Positions 49,386-59,389 are shown, counted from the stretch's first letter. The stretch: 64,000 nucleotides of DNA from Aldrovandia affinis (GCA_029706075.1 JAINUG010000011.1:9739001-9803000); one strand, 5' to 3'. Made by a program: numbers and translations. The notes: a model not told the origin generated them from the sequence alone.

Positions 49386-49832
49386 ATGGGGAACCTCCGT
49401 CTGGCACCACCTATTGATAAACAATATGTGAAGACAGAACTAGTTGCTTTATTGTGTGGTGTAATTACTGCCAATAGACCATCGGGGCCTGTTATTGAGT
49501 CCGCACGTTTAGATAGGCTGAAAAAAATGTTGATGTCCGCTAGGGATGTGTGTGATGTCTGGGACGATATATTACAGATGTGTGCTTATGATACCAAGCC
49601 TTGTCATGTGACTGTAACAAGTTTGCTAAAATGTCTGGGTACGTGTTGGAAAAGTTTCAATGTTGGTATGATAATTAGCCTATGTGCATATATTACAGAT
49701 TTATGTATGTTGAAGATGTCTAAAAATGATGTTGTAGATGTGTGTATCGTTGTTGAGATTCTAGTAGATTTTCTGATTAGTAGGAATGTTAATACATGCG
49801 TACAATTTTTAAACATTATTGATGTGATGTGA
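49386..49832 (+). CDS. Polinton early protein 3, Bcl-2-like (putative)
   Basis: 148 residues, ATG at 49,386, strongly alpha-helical in character. Residues 88-107 (WKSFNVGMIISLCAYITDLC) fit the BH1 pattern N-x-G-x-I-x-x-L...L-C at the helix 4/5 turn. Residues 48-62 sit where a BH3 helix would be (L..ARD..D..DD). Residues 137-142 (TCVQFL) fall at the position of the BH2 T-W-I-Q region. Spacing between these blocks is that of Bcl-2 folds. No C-terminal membrane anchor. If right, it would restrain host apoptosis. Pattern-based only; not a search result. Confidence 0.55.
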   Translation: MGNLRLAPPIDKQYVKTELVALLCGVITANRPSGPVIESARLDRLKKMLMSARDVCDVWDDILQMCAYDTKPCHVTVTSLLKCLGTCWKSFNVGMIISLCAYITDLCMLKMSKNDVVDVCIVVEILVDFLISRNVNTCVQFLNIIDVM

Positions 49833-49858
49833 ACCACGTGCGTCCTTTTTTTAGATTG

Positions 49859-49864
49859 AATAAA
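49859..49864 (+). terminator. polyadenylation signal of the early cluster
   Basis: AATAAA 26 bases after the TGA of the Bcl-2-like gene, followed by a T-rich AAGTTTTGTT stretch. It separates the three early-type genes from the integrase. Confidence 0.6.
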
Positions 49865-49926
49865 AAGTTTTGTTACACGTAAAACTGAATCATTATTTGT
49901 TGGGTACTTATAACTACGGTGTTATA

Positions 49927-50987
49927 ATGACAGAAGAAATGCACTCCGTCTATTATGACCCCGCTAGCGTGGGGTCTTTTGGTGGTAAAAACCGTCTAAA
50001 ACGTGGCGTGTTCAAGAAGACAGGTATTCATTTATCAGACAAAAATGTGTCCGACTGGCTACAAGGTGAGGAGACATACACTTTACACGCACCAGTTCGC
50101 GTTAAGTACCCTAGAAACAGGGTAGTAGTCTACGGGATAGACCAACAGTTTCAGGCTGATCTAGTAGATATGTCCATGTATGCAAAGGTCAATGACAACT
50201 ACAAGTATATGCTGACATGTATTGACGTGTTCAGTAAATATGCATGGGTACGTATGTTAAGAAGTAAATCAGGGGTTGAGGTGTCAAAAGCTTTTGAAGA
50301 TATATTACGGACGGGTCGCGTACCTAGAAAACTACATACGGATCGTGGTACCGAGTTTTACAATAAGCATTTTCAGAAAGTGTTGAGTAGTCACAAAATA
50401 CACCATTTCTCCACGGGTAGTGAGCTTAAGGCTTCAGTTATTGAGCGTTTCAACCGTACTTTAAAGGGTTTGATGTGGAGGTATTTAACATCGGTCAACT
50501 CACACAGATATGTGGATGTCATACAAGACATGGTTACATCATACAACAACAGTTTTCATAGAAGTATACAGAGAGCCCCGACAGGAGTAACTATAGAAAA
50601 TGAAAAATAGGTTTTTAAAGCTCTCTATGGTCTGAAGGATACTGGGAAGCGTTGTTTTAAATATGCTATAGGTGACATTGTACGGATATCGAAGGCTAGA
50701 ACGCCGTTCGCTAAAGCTTATGAAGAGACTTATACTAGGGAATATTTCACCATAGCGACATGTATCCCCGGACCCCACCGGTCTACAGACTAAAAGATTA
50801 TGACGGCGAGCTTATTGAGGGAACTTTTTATGAAGAGGAATTACAAAAAATAAATATTGACGGCAGTAAACCCTTTAAGATCGAAACAATTCTGGCCAAG
50901 AAAGGTTTCATGGTCCTTGTTAAATGGCTTGGGTGGCCAGCTAAGTTCAACAGTTGGGTTCGTGAAGAGGAGGTTATAGACATCTAG
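49927..50987 (+). pseudogene. Polinton integrase (retroviral type) with chromodomain, interrupted
   Basis: ATG at 49,927. The RNase H-fold core carries D78 (QADLVDM), D139 (HTDRGTEF) and E173 (VIERFN), a D-x60-D-x33-E triad. An in-frame TAG at 50,608-50,610 follows ENEK. The same frame then stays open to about 50,800, but an apparent loss of one base near 50,757 moves the rest, including PRTPPVYRLKDYDGELIEG and the chromodomain (LVKWLGWPAKFNSW, residues near 50,910-50,970), into another frame. So core and chromodomain are separated by one stop and one frameshift. The enzyme would insert the element's DNA; as read this copy is damaged. Only 25 bases precede the next gene. Confidence 0.92.
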
Positions 50988-51012
50988 CGATCTCTAGAGA
51001 TACTAAGAAGCC

Positions 51013-51780
51013 ATGGCCAGTGAGGGGTTTTACATAACACTACCCTCCAACGCGTCCCGGGGGGTGTATCCTGAGAACACAATATCGCATTACCGGACAA
51101 AATTATCGAAACCGCTGCTGTTGAAAGGGTCATGGCAGGTTGGCCTAGTCGAATTTCAATATCCAAGAACATGGCTTACTATAACGCCATCAGACACTGT
51201 TTTTACGGTCGTTGATAAACAAACGGGGACGGAAGCAAAATATATGATGACCTCAGGGACTTACACAACCATCACGGATATTATTGCGGCGATTAACAAG
51301 CATACGACCCCCCTGTCTATAACTCTTGGATACTCACCGGTAAAAAACAAAATATACATGGTGACAAAAAAGGATATAGCTCTAAAGTTCGTTGGAAAGC
51401 TAGCTATAATTTTAGGTGTTAAACATTCTATTGAACAGGTTGCTGAGAGGGGGGATTTTGTTAAAAAAGACAAGGTTTACGCCCCGAAGCCTGCGGATTT
51501 ACAAGGTGGATTCTATAATCTTTTTGTATACACGGACATAATTGAACATCAGGTCGTCGGAGACCACTATGTGCCAATGTTGGGGTGTGTACATATAGCC
51601 GGGGAAGAGTTGCAAGTGGTCACTAACCGGTATGATAAGCCCCACTACGTACCGGTCTCCAGCGGTCATATTAATGACATAGTCGTCGAGATAAAGAGTG
51701 ACCAGAATCTGCACGTACCATTCACATACGGTAAAGTGGTAGCGAAACTTCATTTCAGACCTGCAAGACATAGTGTGTGA
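51013..51780 (+). CDS. Polinton minor capsid protein (penton-like, single jelly roll)
   Basis: 255 residues from ATG 51,013. Begins ASEGFYITLPSNASRGVYPEN and includes WQVGLVEFQYPRTW and GDHYVPMLGCVHI, features I associate with Polinton penton-like proteins, which form pentameric vertices. Mostly beta-strand-like with no membrane segment. The frame is intact. It lies between integrase and core protein, the usual Polinton late-gene neighbourhood. Family assignment rests on remembered resemblance plus position. Confidence 0.8.
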   Translation: MASEGFYITLPSNASRGVYPENTISHYRTKLSKPLLLKGSWQVGLVEFQYPRTWLTITPSDTVFTVVDKQTGTEAKYMMTSGTYTTITDIIAAINKHTTPLSITLGYSPVKNKIYMVTKKDIALKFVGKLAIILGVKHSIEQVAERGDFVKKDKVYAPKPADLQGGFYNLFVYTDIIEHQVVGDHYVPMLGCVHIAGEELQVVTNRYDKPHYVPVSSGHINDIVVEIKSDQNLHVPFTYGKVVAKLHFRPARHSV

Positions 51781-51796
51781 AACCATAAATAGATCC

Positions 51797-52258
51797 ATGA
51801 TGATTCTGTTTAACTCTTATGCACGGGATCCAGAGCGCTATATAGCCTATTACCAAAACCAAGCTGGTAGTGGTCTGGCCGGCTATGCCGGTAGCGCTGC
51901 ACAATACGGGGGTGGTTTGGGGGGCCTTTTTAGGGGCTTCTTCCGTTTTGCAATGCCTCTATTAAAAAAAGGTTTTAACATAGCCAAGCCACATCTTAAA
52001 CACGCAGCTAAAAACATAGTGGGGGATGTACTCAGCAACGTCATGTCTACAAACGGTCATAGCAACGTTGCCCAGGATGGTAGCGGGCTGTTAGTTATGA
52101 CGCGCAAGACCCAGAAGCGACCCCCAGGAGGCAGACATAGATCTGTTGGTAAGAAAAGACGTGTCGTACATAGGACCCCAACAGTACGCAAAAGAAGGAC
52201 GAAGCGTAAGCACGTCGTTAGTAGACATGTTTCGCCCCACAAAGGATACATATTCTAA
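51797..52258 (+). CDS. Polinton virion core protein, basic
   Basis: 153 residues, ATG at 51,797 (a second ATG follows directly at 51,800). The N-terminal half is Gly/Ala-rich with an amphipathic stretch (GGLFRGFFRFAMPLLKKGFN), reminiscent of the membrane-lytic or capsid-binding helices of adenovirus minor core proteins. Residues from about 100 are very basic (KKRRVVHRT, RKRRTKRKHVVSRH), suited to packing DNA. Stops at 52,256-52,258, one base before the hexon ATG. A start with GTG at 51,773 inside the penton gene is possible but not needed. Confidence 0.75.
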   Translation: MMILFNSYARDPERYIAYYQNQAGSGLAGYAGSAAQYGGGLGGLFRGFFRFAMPLLKKGFNIAKPHLKHAAKNIVGDVLSNVMSTNGHSNVAQDGSGLLVMTRKTQKRPPGGRHRSVGKKRRVVHRTPTVRKRRTKRKHVVSRHVSPHKGYIF

Positions 52259-52259
52259 A

Positions 52260-53567
52260 ATGGCATTATTACACGGATTGAGTGAAGAGTGTATAAAATC
52301 AGAATTAGATTTATTCACGGTGCCGTTGACACAGACGGCTATAGAAAAGTGTACCTATGTGGAAATTTCGCCATTATCCGCTATAACTGATAGCGGTCCT
52401 ATAGAGTTCAATATACCAGCATCCGGGGAGGATTATCTGGATTTAAATAACACAACATTATATTTACGTATGAAGATTGTTGGTCCAGGTGGCGTTAATA
52501 TACCAGCAGGGGCTCTTGTGGGGGTTATAAACTACCCAGCGGCAACCCTATTTTCTCAGGTAGATGTCTCTTTAGGGGACCGTCTGATCTCACAAAGCTC
52601 CAATACTTACCCCTACCGCAGCATAATCGAATGCTTGATGAACTATGATAAACAAGTCCTGGAATCAAATTTCACAGCAGGTCTGTTTTACAAAGACACG
52701 GCGGGACACACAGATGTCAGAATCCCTGACGGTGAAAATATAGGACTGAAGAAAAGGTGTACTTACACTGCAGGGAGTGCTGTGGTAGAGCTGCTCTCCC
52801 CCATTCATAGTGACATTTTTTTTCAAGAGAAGTTGATGTTAAACGGAGTCGATATTAAAATACGGATGACCAGGAGCAAGGATGAATTTTGTCTAATCCG
52901 CGATGATCTCGTAGAATACAAAATACAAATTGTCTCGGCAGCCCTGTTTGTCAAAAAGGTTACGCTCTCTCCGGCTGTTAGGCTAGGCCATGCCGAGGCC
53001 CTACTCACGGCAACTGCAAAATACCCAATAGACCGTGTGACCCTTAAAAACTTCTCCATACCGGTCGGTTCACGCGTGTCTAATCACGAGAATCTATTTC
53101 TCGGCACATTACCTAAATCTATAGTGGTAGGCATGGTTGATAATGATGCGTTTACAGGGGTTTTTAATAAGAACCCGTTCACGTTTAAACATTATAACTT
53201 GGAGTACCTCGCACTACATCTTGACGGTGTACAATATCCGTCCAAGCCGTTGCAGCCCAACTTCGACACGAGGTCGGTAGTTCGCGAGTATTACCAAATG
53301 GTTATGGCGTCTGGGCGTCATTTAAAGAATCAGGCTATGTCTATTGATAGAGAGGAATTTATGAACGGTTACACCCTTTATGCGTTTAATCTGACCCCCG
53401 ATGAGGAACTCGGACAACACCTATCGCTAATCAAATCAGGACATCTCCGGCTGGAACTTAGATTCAGAAACCCACTACCAAGAACTATAAATCTCATTGT
53501 CTATGCGGTGTTTGATAGTCTGATTGAAATATCTAACCGTAGACAGGTTCTTGTGGACTATTATTAG
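52260..53567 (+). CDS. Polinton major capsid protein (hexon-like double jelly roll)
   Basis: 435 residues from ATG 52,260, intact. The N-terminus reads ECIKSELDLFTVPLTQTAIE and then GPIEFNIPASGEDYLDLNNT, the hallmark start of the Polinton major capsid family (related to the C. elegans protein F54H12.2). Later VGVINYPAATLFSQVDVSLG and LRLELRFRNPLP. The open frame extends to 52,146, but that part overlaps the core gene and lacks family features, so the later ATG is preferred. Forms the pseudo-hexameric shell. Its integrity contrasts with the broken integrase. Confidence 0.9.
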   Translation: MALLHGLSEECIKSELDLFTVPLTQTAIEKCTYVEISPLSAITDSGPIEFNIPASGEDYLDLNNTTLYLRMKIVGPGGVNIPAGALVGVINYPAATLFSQVDVSLGDRLISQSSNTYPYRSIIECLMNYDKQVLESNFTAGLFYKDTAGHTDVRIPDGENIGLKKRCTYTAGSAVVELLSPIHSDIFFQEKLMLNGVDIKIRMTRSKDEFCLIRDDLVEYKIQIVSAALFVKKVTLSPAVRLGHAEALLTATAKYPIDRVTLKNFSIPVGSRVSNHENLFLGTLPKSIVVGMVDNDAFTGVFNKNPFTFKHYNLEYLALHLDGVQYPSKPLQPNFDTRSVVREYYQMVMASGRHLKNQAMSIDREEFMNGYTLYAFNLTPDEELGQHLSLIKSGHLRLELRFRNPLPRTINLIVYAVFDSLIEISNRRQVLVDYY

Positions 53568-53620
53568 GAATTACAGGGCCCTGAGTTGTGATTCAGAATG
53601 GTAGGAAAATAGCCACCAGA

Positions 53621-54148
53621 ATGGATACTATAGAACTAACGGCTGTTATGGAGAAAATCGCTGCAAACACACATATTCTCGGTGTATTACCTAGTGACCA
53701 ACTACCTCCCGATCCTGTAAGATTACGGCCAGCATCTGTAATCATTAACACTCATCCCTCTAATTTACCCGGTGAACATTGGTTAGCCGTTTTCATAACC
53801 AAGGACAACACGGCGTGTTTTTTCGACAGCTTCGGTCACGCCCCTAACGACGATATGTTTCCTAAGTCGATTTACCGGTTTTTAAGAAGAGCATGGCCGT
53901 GGGTACAATATTCAAGTAGACAAGTTCAAGACTTTACGTCGGTCACCTGTGGCGAACATTGTCTATTCTTTATCTACCATATGTCTAAAGGTCTGAGTTA
54001 TGAGTCTGTAATGGATAAATATTCAAATGATCATTTTAAAAACGACTCCATGGTAGCACGTTTTGTGAGAAAATTACAACCATGTGTATGTAACTCTAAT
54101 GTTTTTAACTGTATACAACATGTGCAGACGGGTGAGATGTATGTCTGA
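53621..54148 (+). CDS. Polinton maturation protease (adenain-type, C5 cysteine peptidase)
   Basis: 175 residues from ATG 53,621; upstream codons are open but have no ATG. Catalytic set visible: H53 (GEHWLAVF), D69 (FFDSFGH), Q103 (RQVQDF) and C110 (VTCGEHC), with the Q-x6-C spacing of adenain. Length is close to adenovirus protease (about 200 residues). It would cleave capsid and core precursors during maturation. Last gene of the + strand late cluster. Confidence 0.93.
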   Translation: MDTIELTAVMEKIAANTHILGVLPSDQLPPDPVRLRPASVIINTHPSNLPGEHWLAVFITKDNTACFFDSFGHAPNDDMFPKSIYRFLRRAWPWVQYSSRQVQDFTSVTCGEHCLFFIYHMSKGLSYESVMDKYSNDHFKNDSMVARFVRKLQPCVCNSNVFNCIQHVQTGEMYV

Positions 54149-54152
54149 TTAT

Positions 54153-54158
54153 AATAAA
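54153..54158 (+). terminator. polyadenylation signal of the late + cluster
   Basis: AATAAA five bases after the protease stop. Confidence 0.6.
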
Positions 54159-54430
54159 TATACACATCATTTATCAAATGTTGTACGGTTTCGTTCTGTA
54201 AAATGGTGTATGCTAAGACTAGATAAAATATCTTTGTATACCCCCACACTGTTAAGTAGATAACATACGCAGAAGACAAATTCTCATACAAAAATAACAG
54301 TTTATTAACATTTTCAAACAATAATACACAACACTTTTTCAGACATGTTTTGTATGTAGATATGGCTCATCTTCATATCACAACACATTTTTAAAAAACA
54401 GAAATAAAATAAAATAAAATAAACCAAAAA
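54159..54430. other. convergent intergenic region
   Basis: Separates the + and - gene clusters. TTTATT at 54,301-54,306 is AATAAA on the minus strand, a candidate polyadenylation signal for the minus genes. (AAATA)n at 54,402-54,425. Confidence 0.5.
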
Positions 54431-55205
54431 TTAATAACTGGACCATCTTGGAGCTAAACGTGATTTTTTAGAGCGGGGTGATAACACAGCAGGGGATATG
54501 AAGGTATCTGTGCTGTCTATGCTGTCTGTGGGGCTAGGTCTTCGCACTGGCGTTACGTCACCCAAAACTGCAGGTCTAAGGCCTTGTTTAAAAGCATTAA
54601 TCTCCCCTTTAACACGTATGTTCGGCACCGTAGATAGGGGTATGTTCAACGTAGCCATAGCCCTCAGAAATGCATGCCAACCAGGCGGTCTTCTCCCGAC
54701 GGCTATGTTGTGTGGGTCTGTGACGTTTTTAATTAAGTCAAAGATATGGGTGTTCTGAACAACCACACCATTTAAAATAAACTCCCCCGTATCGGCCCAG
54801 GAGGTTATATCTTTTGATTGACTCATTTTCTCTAAAATATATTGCGCATTTTTCTTGCTTCTACCGGATATGTTTTTCAAAATGTCTACAGCTACACCGT
54901 CTGAATCCGCAATCACCTCCTGCTCAACATCTGGGGGGCCGGTGTTCTTAACAGCATCCAAAGGTAACGATAGGTTTAATGAGGTAGTCTCGATAGAACC
55001 CTGCTTAATCAAGGACAAATAATGCAGCAATGACGAATATTTAGCAGCCTTCTCATCGATACCCAAATCGGTTCTATTGAACTGTTCTTATAGAGGCATC
55101 CAGATCGTTCTCGACACTTTGTCTTAAAGGTATAGGGGTCCGGTTATCTCTTAGTCTATCCACCTGACTTTGTGGCACTAAAAACATTTTCTCTGCGTAT
55201 TCCAT
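54431..55205 (-). pseudogene. Polinton conserved late protein, unit 1 (full length, one frameshift)
   Basis: Start ATG at 55,205 (MEYAEKMFLVPQSQVDRL), end at 54,431 (RSKKSRLAPRWSSY), about 258 codons. Compared with unit 2, two bases are missing near 55,078, breaking the frame, and three near 55,019. The second part (from GIDEKAAKYSS) is open to the end. Predicted helical and polar, with a Ser/Pro/Asp-rich C-terminus and a basic end. Proteins starting M-x-K-M-x-LVPQ occur in Polintons, with unknown function. Last gene of the minus-strand block and the only complete one: the later tandem copies lack its 3' half. Confidence 0.75.
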
Positions 55206-55215
55206 AACTATAAGC

Positions 55216-55548
55216 CTAACTTTGTCTCGATAGTAAGCTTGTTAGAAACGGTACTGCCACGGATAGTAGTGGTAGAAGAAAGCCTCCTCTCTGGTTAATA
55301 ACCCGCTTCTTTGTAGCCAAAGCTATCTTTTTATCGGCAATGTTCCTGATATAAGCCTTTTTCTTGGCCAACTTTTTATATTGAGGGGTTGTGAGCGGTA
55401 TCACACCACGTAGTATATTAAAAGCAATCTCACACAACGCCAGGATCAGTTCTTTTGAAGCCGTTTGCAGAATAACTTTTCTTTGGGCGGGTTTTGCATT
55501 TAAAAGAATTTGCATGAGCGGAAGATTACGTATAACCCGCGCAGACAT
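55216..55548 (-). CDS. Polinton 110-aa basic/hydrophobic protein, unit 1
   Basis: 110 residues: an N-terminal helix (MSARVIRNLPLMQILLNAKP), a Lys-rich middle (YKKLAKKKAYIRNIADKKIA) and a C-terminal NQRGGFLLPLLSVAVPFLTS hydrophobic stretch. This layout is common in Polintons and recalls membrane-active or core-associated adenovirus minor proteins, but the role is unknown. It starts 9 bases after the ATPase stop and ends 10 bases before the late-gene ATG. Unit 2 encodes an identical protein. Confidence 0.8.
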   Translation of the reverse strand: MSARVIRNLPLMQILLNAKPAQRKVILQTASKELILALCEIAFNILRGVIPLTTPQYKKLAKKKAYIRNIADKKIALATKKRVINQRGGFLLPLLSVAVPFLTSLLSRQS

Positions 55549-55557
55549 GTCGGTATC

Positions 55558-56251
55558 TCAGCGTTTATGTCTTTTTTTCTGAACATACACAACTTGAAAC
55601 ACGGTGCGAGCAGATCTGTTCTGAGCCGCAATGAATCAGGTGTCTTCGCTTTATAATCGATCAGCAGATAACCGAATGGTTCGCCTGTGGCGTCTTTGAA
55701 AGATTCCATAAAATATCTTGTATTACCGGGGTACATCTGTCTAGCCAACACATTAATTTGGTTATTGTCACGGGGGTTCTTAAACAATATCAGATAATTA
55801 GTATTCAGACTAATTGTACGGCTGGTCTTACCCTGAAAAAATAAATTCTGTACCAAATAGATCGCACTGAGATTACGATGATGTACATATTGTGTAAACA
55901 CTTTCTCAACCTGTTGACTGTTACTAGCGTCTTTCATAACATCGTCAATAATTAATAAACATGTTTTAGACGGAGGTAATAGGTCATCGTCATCCAACCT
56001 TTCGGGTATACCTTCAACAAATGTGATATCCCTTAATTTTAACAGTTCGTCATATAATGGTTGCCAACAGTCGTAGATATAGACTATCTTTTCAATTTTA
56101 TCAGAGATCAAACGATCCGCATTAGCTAGTAGGGTTTTTACAAAATACGTTTTCCCCGAGTTAGATGGCCCACTTATCACGCAAGAGAAGGGGTGTTGCA
56201 AACGTTGGTCAAATCGTGAAACTACCGGCGCGTCGGATTATTTCTTTCCAT
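55558..56251 (-). pseudogene. Polinton packaging ATPase (FtsK/HerA type), unit 1
   Basis: Same gene as unit 2 (59,390-60,082) but with one base missing near 56,231, just after the start, and two extra bases near 55,600, which replace the normal C-terminus. Walker A GPSNSGKT and Walker B CLLIIDD are intact and open in one frame. The breaks are absent from unit 2, so they may be sequence errors. Confidence 0.88.
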
Positions 56252-56255
56252 GTTT

Positions 56256-58673
56256 TCAGTAGCCGTAAGGTAGAGTTGTGTAGTCTGGTAATAAAACACG
56301 TTTGTTATAAACTACTCTAAACCTTTTAACAAGTGGGGTGTTTTTTAATGTGAGGTTTTTTTTAACACGTGTTATGGTTTCTGATCGAGCAATAACATGA
56401 CGTGTGGAGTCCCCTTGTTCCACAAAATGCTCAACCAGGTCAATTAATGATTTCAGATTAATCACTTTAGACGCTTCGGCGTTAAAGTAATCCCTTTAGC
56501 TTTCATACAACAGGAACCCTTGAACGTCCTATAGCCGTAAGTCTTGGGGCCCCGGAACAGAATTCGGTTATGTAATCGTCATGAGAGACCTCACTGGTGA
56601 GGTTCCCCAAATATGGGCCAAGTTCTGGTTCCTCGTCACCCTCGGCTGTCACGAACACAACACTGTCTGTATCGCTATACAGCAAGCGGCTTCCTAATGT
56701 GTTCATCAGATCGTATAGCTCGAGACGCGCATGCGCTGTTGTGAAGGCCCCTATGAATATGTTTATGTCACGTGTAGTACCTACAACACCATCGGGGTGG
56801 CGCTACTGAACCATGGCAACACTTTCTGACACAAAAGAGAAATGTGTCACGTCTATATCACCTGAAAAAATGTATCGGGCAAATTCGCCTGGTTCTCTCA
56901 ACAATGTTGTGCTCGGTAAATTCTCCCTCATTGAAAATCTGCCCCACAAAGAATTTAAAAGCAGTTTATTAATCGACCTTTGCGCTGGGTTAAAAGAAAT
57001 GTTTGATGGGTCAAGTGCAATATCCTCATGTGCAAGATAGTCTTCTATATACCCCTGTTTGTCGGCCTCTGTCACAACATGGGCGGGATAGCCGCTAGCT
57101 TCCTGTTTGTGGCATAAGAATGTTTTGACATAGTCTGAAAACAGAGTGTCAGATCTGTCTGGAAAATGCCAAACCTCATCCACCCTAGTTACAACATACC
57201 CGAATTCTAAAGCTTTTAACAATTCGAGACTCACCCATGTACCTGAGATGGACCTCTCGGCGTCCGTGTGTGAGCAGACTCCTGACTGATTCTCCTGCAG
57301 AGCGCATGTGGCGCATAAAGGAAACATCAACTTGCCATGACACCTGAAGGGCAGAACAGGGTGCAACAATCGTCTAGGGGTAATACTGTTGCTTTGACGA
57401 ACCCATAATAATTTTCCAAGGGTCCGAAATTTTGCGATATAACCTGCGGATGCCCAATGGGGTATGATTTACGCGACTGACAGTAGGGATACAAACTAGT
57501 AAAGTCAAGGTAGCGAATTTTCTCACCATCACCGATCGTGTGGTACAGCTTGTAGGCGTTTGTACGTCCGCCAAAGAGAGCATGTCTGGGGTTTAAACGC
57601 TCGGGTTTAACATATGAAGCATAAAAGCGATAACCTCCTGATTGTGGCTTTTTTCATACTTCCACTGACACTCCCACATAACAACCACCTCGAGTCCATA
57701 AACATTTTTGAGTCTGTCTACCTTGTCATCGAAACGCTGTCTTAGGACCTCGTATGGAGTTCCGGACAAAGGGTGTATATCCTGCGGACTGAATGAACAG
57801 TTGTGCCCATGATGCATACATCCGTTAAACTCTAACGCCACCCGGGTATTGCCTTCCTCGTAATAACCGTCAAGGTAGAAATGACCTACAGCTTTCTCGC
57901 CGGTGTTTAATGCATGTTCTACAGCAAACCCCTGGATTGTTTTAACAAGCTCCAACCATTCAATTGATACGTTTGAAAATGCTTTGTGTTGATTAATGTA
58001 AGCACCATCATATGTGTGGGCTATAGTGTCTTTTGGTATAAACTTTGATTTGTATACAGCCATACAACACGCTGGTAGAGTTGTTTGTGTGAACGGGTCC
58101 ACCCCTGTACATTTTATGAACTCTGCACGGTATTTTAAACACGCCTCTTTCAGGAGAACCACATCATTTCTGCCATAAGCAAACAGCTCTTTTTGGAAGT
58201 TGAACACATCGTTTTTAACAGTTGCGTACCATAGGTCAAATTCTTTCCTGGTTTTGTCTGTCATGTATTCGTAACCGTAGTAATATTTAGAAGGATATGA
58301 ACCGACATATACGTTGTTTTCGGTGGTGTTGAAGCGGTGTGGGAAAAAACCTTTATCGGCTGTCGATAGATTAAATGCTGCGGGTGTTTTAGCTAAAGCC
58401 ATGGGAATAAAACTGTAACTATCGATAAACCGCTGTTTGAATATTTCATCATACATGTAGATAATTCGCGCCCCTGTCACGGTCATTTTAGGAGTTATAC
58501 CTACGTTGGTCAAATACTCTGCAAGTATGTGGTGGTCAAAGCCGGCGGCATTATGAGCTATCCATGTGAAATTTTCATACTTTGAGTTTCTGAAACGTTT
58601 TATGAGGTTTTCAACACAATTAAACCCTTCAGCATGAAACTCCTCACCCGCATAGGTTATGGCATAAACGAAA
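56256..58673 (-). pseudogene. Polinton DNA polymerase B, unit 1 (5'-truncated, broken)
   Basis: Minus strand. The 5' part is cut at the tandem junction, so the first exonuclease motif (D-x-E) is absent. Exo II (HNAAGFD, about 58,535-58,555), Exo III (YGRNDVV, about 58,160-58,177), motif A (DFTSLYP, near 57,500), a protein-priming-type insert (DYVKTFLCHKQEASGYP), motif B (KLLLNSLWGRF) and motif C (YSDTDS, near 56,680) are all present. Breaks: one base missing near 57,620, 57,378, 56,550 and 56,482, and an in-frame TAG at 56,803-56,805. The first four are absent in unit 2; the TAG is shared. Confidence 0.9.
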
Positions 58674-59037
58674 CATTTTTCTTGCTTCTACCGGATATGT
58701 TTTTCAAAATGTCTACAGCTACACCGTCTGAATCCGCAATCACCTCCTGCTCAACATCTGGGGGGCCGGTGTTCTTAACAGCATCCAAAGGTAACGATAG
58801 GTTTAATGAGGTAGTCTCGATAGAACCCTGCTTAATCAAGGACAAATATCTATGCAGCAATGACGAATATTTAGCAGCCTTCTCATCGATACCCAAATCG
58901 GTTCTATTCAGAACTGTTCTTATAGAGGCATCCAGATCGTTCTCGACACTTTGTCTTAAAGGTATAGGGGTCCGGTTATCTCTTAGTCTATCCACCTGAC
59001 TTTGTGGCACTAAAAACATTTTCTCTGCGTATTCCAT
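58657..59037 (-). pseudogene. conserved late protein, unit 2 (3'-truncated)
   Basis: ATG at 59,037, open for 126 codons. Identical in frame to the first half of the family protein up to ISGRSKKN at about 58,674, then a few junction-derived residues and a stop. Lacks the C-terminal half seen in unit 1. Confidence 0.85.
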
Positions 59038-59047
59038 AACTATAAGC

Positions 59048-59380
59048 CTAACTTTGTCTCGATAGTAAGCTTGTTAGAAACGGTACTGCCACGGATAGTA
59101 GTGGTAGAAGAAAGCCTCCTCTCTGGTTAATAACCCGCTTCTTTGTAGCCAAAGCTATCTTTTTATCGGCAATGTTCCTGATATAAGCCTTTTTCTTGGC
59201 CAACTTTTTATATTGAGGGGTTGTGAGCGGTATCACACCACGTAGTATATTAAAAGCAATCTCACACAACGCCAGGATCAGTTCTTTTGAAGCCGTTTGC
59301 AGAATAACTTTTCTTTGGGCGGGTTTTGCATTTAAAAGAATTTGCATGAGCGGAAGATTACGTATAACCCGCGCAGACAT
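59048..59380 (-). CDS. Polinton 110-aa basic/hydrophobic protein, unit 2
   Basis: Identical protein to unit 1 (55,216-55,548), with the same spacing to its neighbours. Confidence 0.8.
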   Translation of the reverse strand: MSARVIRNLPLMQILLNAKPAQRKVILQTASKELILALCEIAFNILRGVIPLTTPQYKKLAKKKAYIRNIADKKIALATKKRVINQRGGFLLPLLSVAVPFLTSLLSRQS

Positions 59381-59389
59381 GTCGGTATC

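Noticed and set aside
52146-52259. Extended N-terminus for the hexon-like gene
   Set aside because: This part overlaps the core-protein gene and lacks family features; ATG 52,260 directly follows the core stop.
54498-54758. Plus-strand frames opposite the late gene, 110-aa gene and PolB
   Set aside because: They repeat identically in each unit as antisense shadows of the minus-strand genes.
57374-57583. 69-codon minus-strand frame (and its copy at 61,160-61,417)
   Set aside because: Wrong-frame shadow across the PolB motif-A region.
58657-58720. In-frame fusion of the late protein to PolB at the tandem junction
   Set aside because: The two reading frames differ at both junctions, so no fusion protein is formed.
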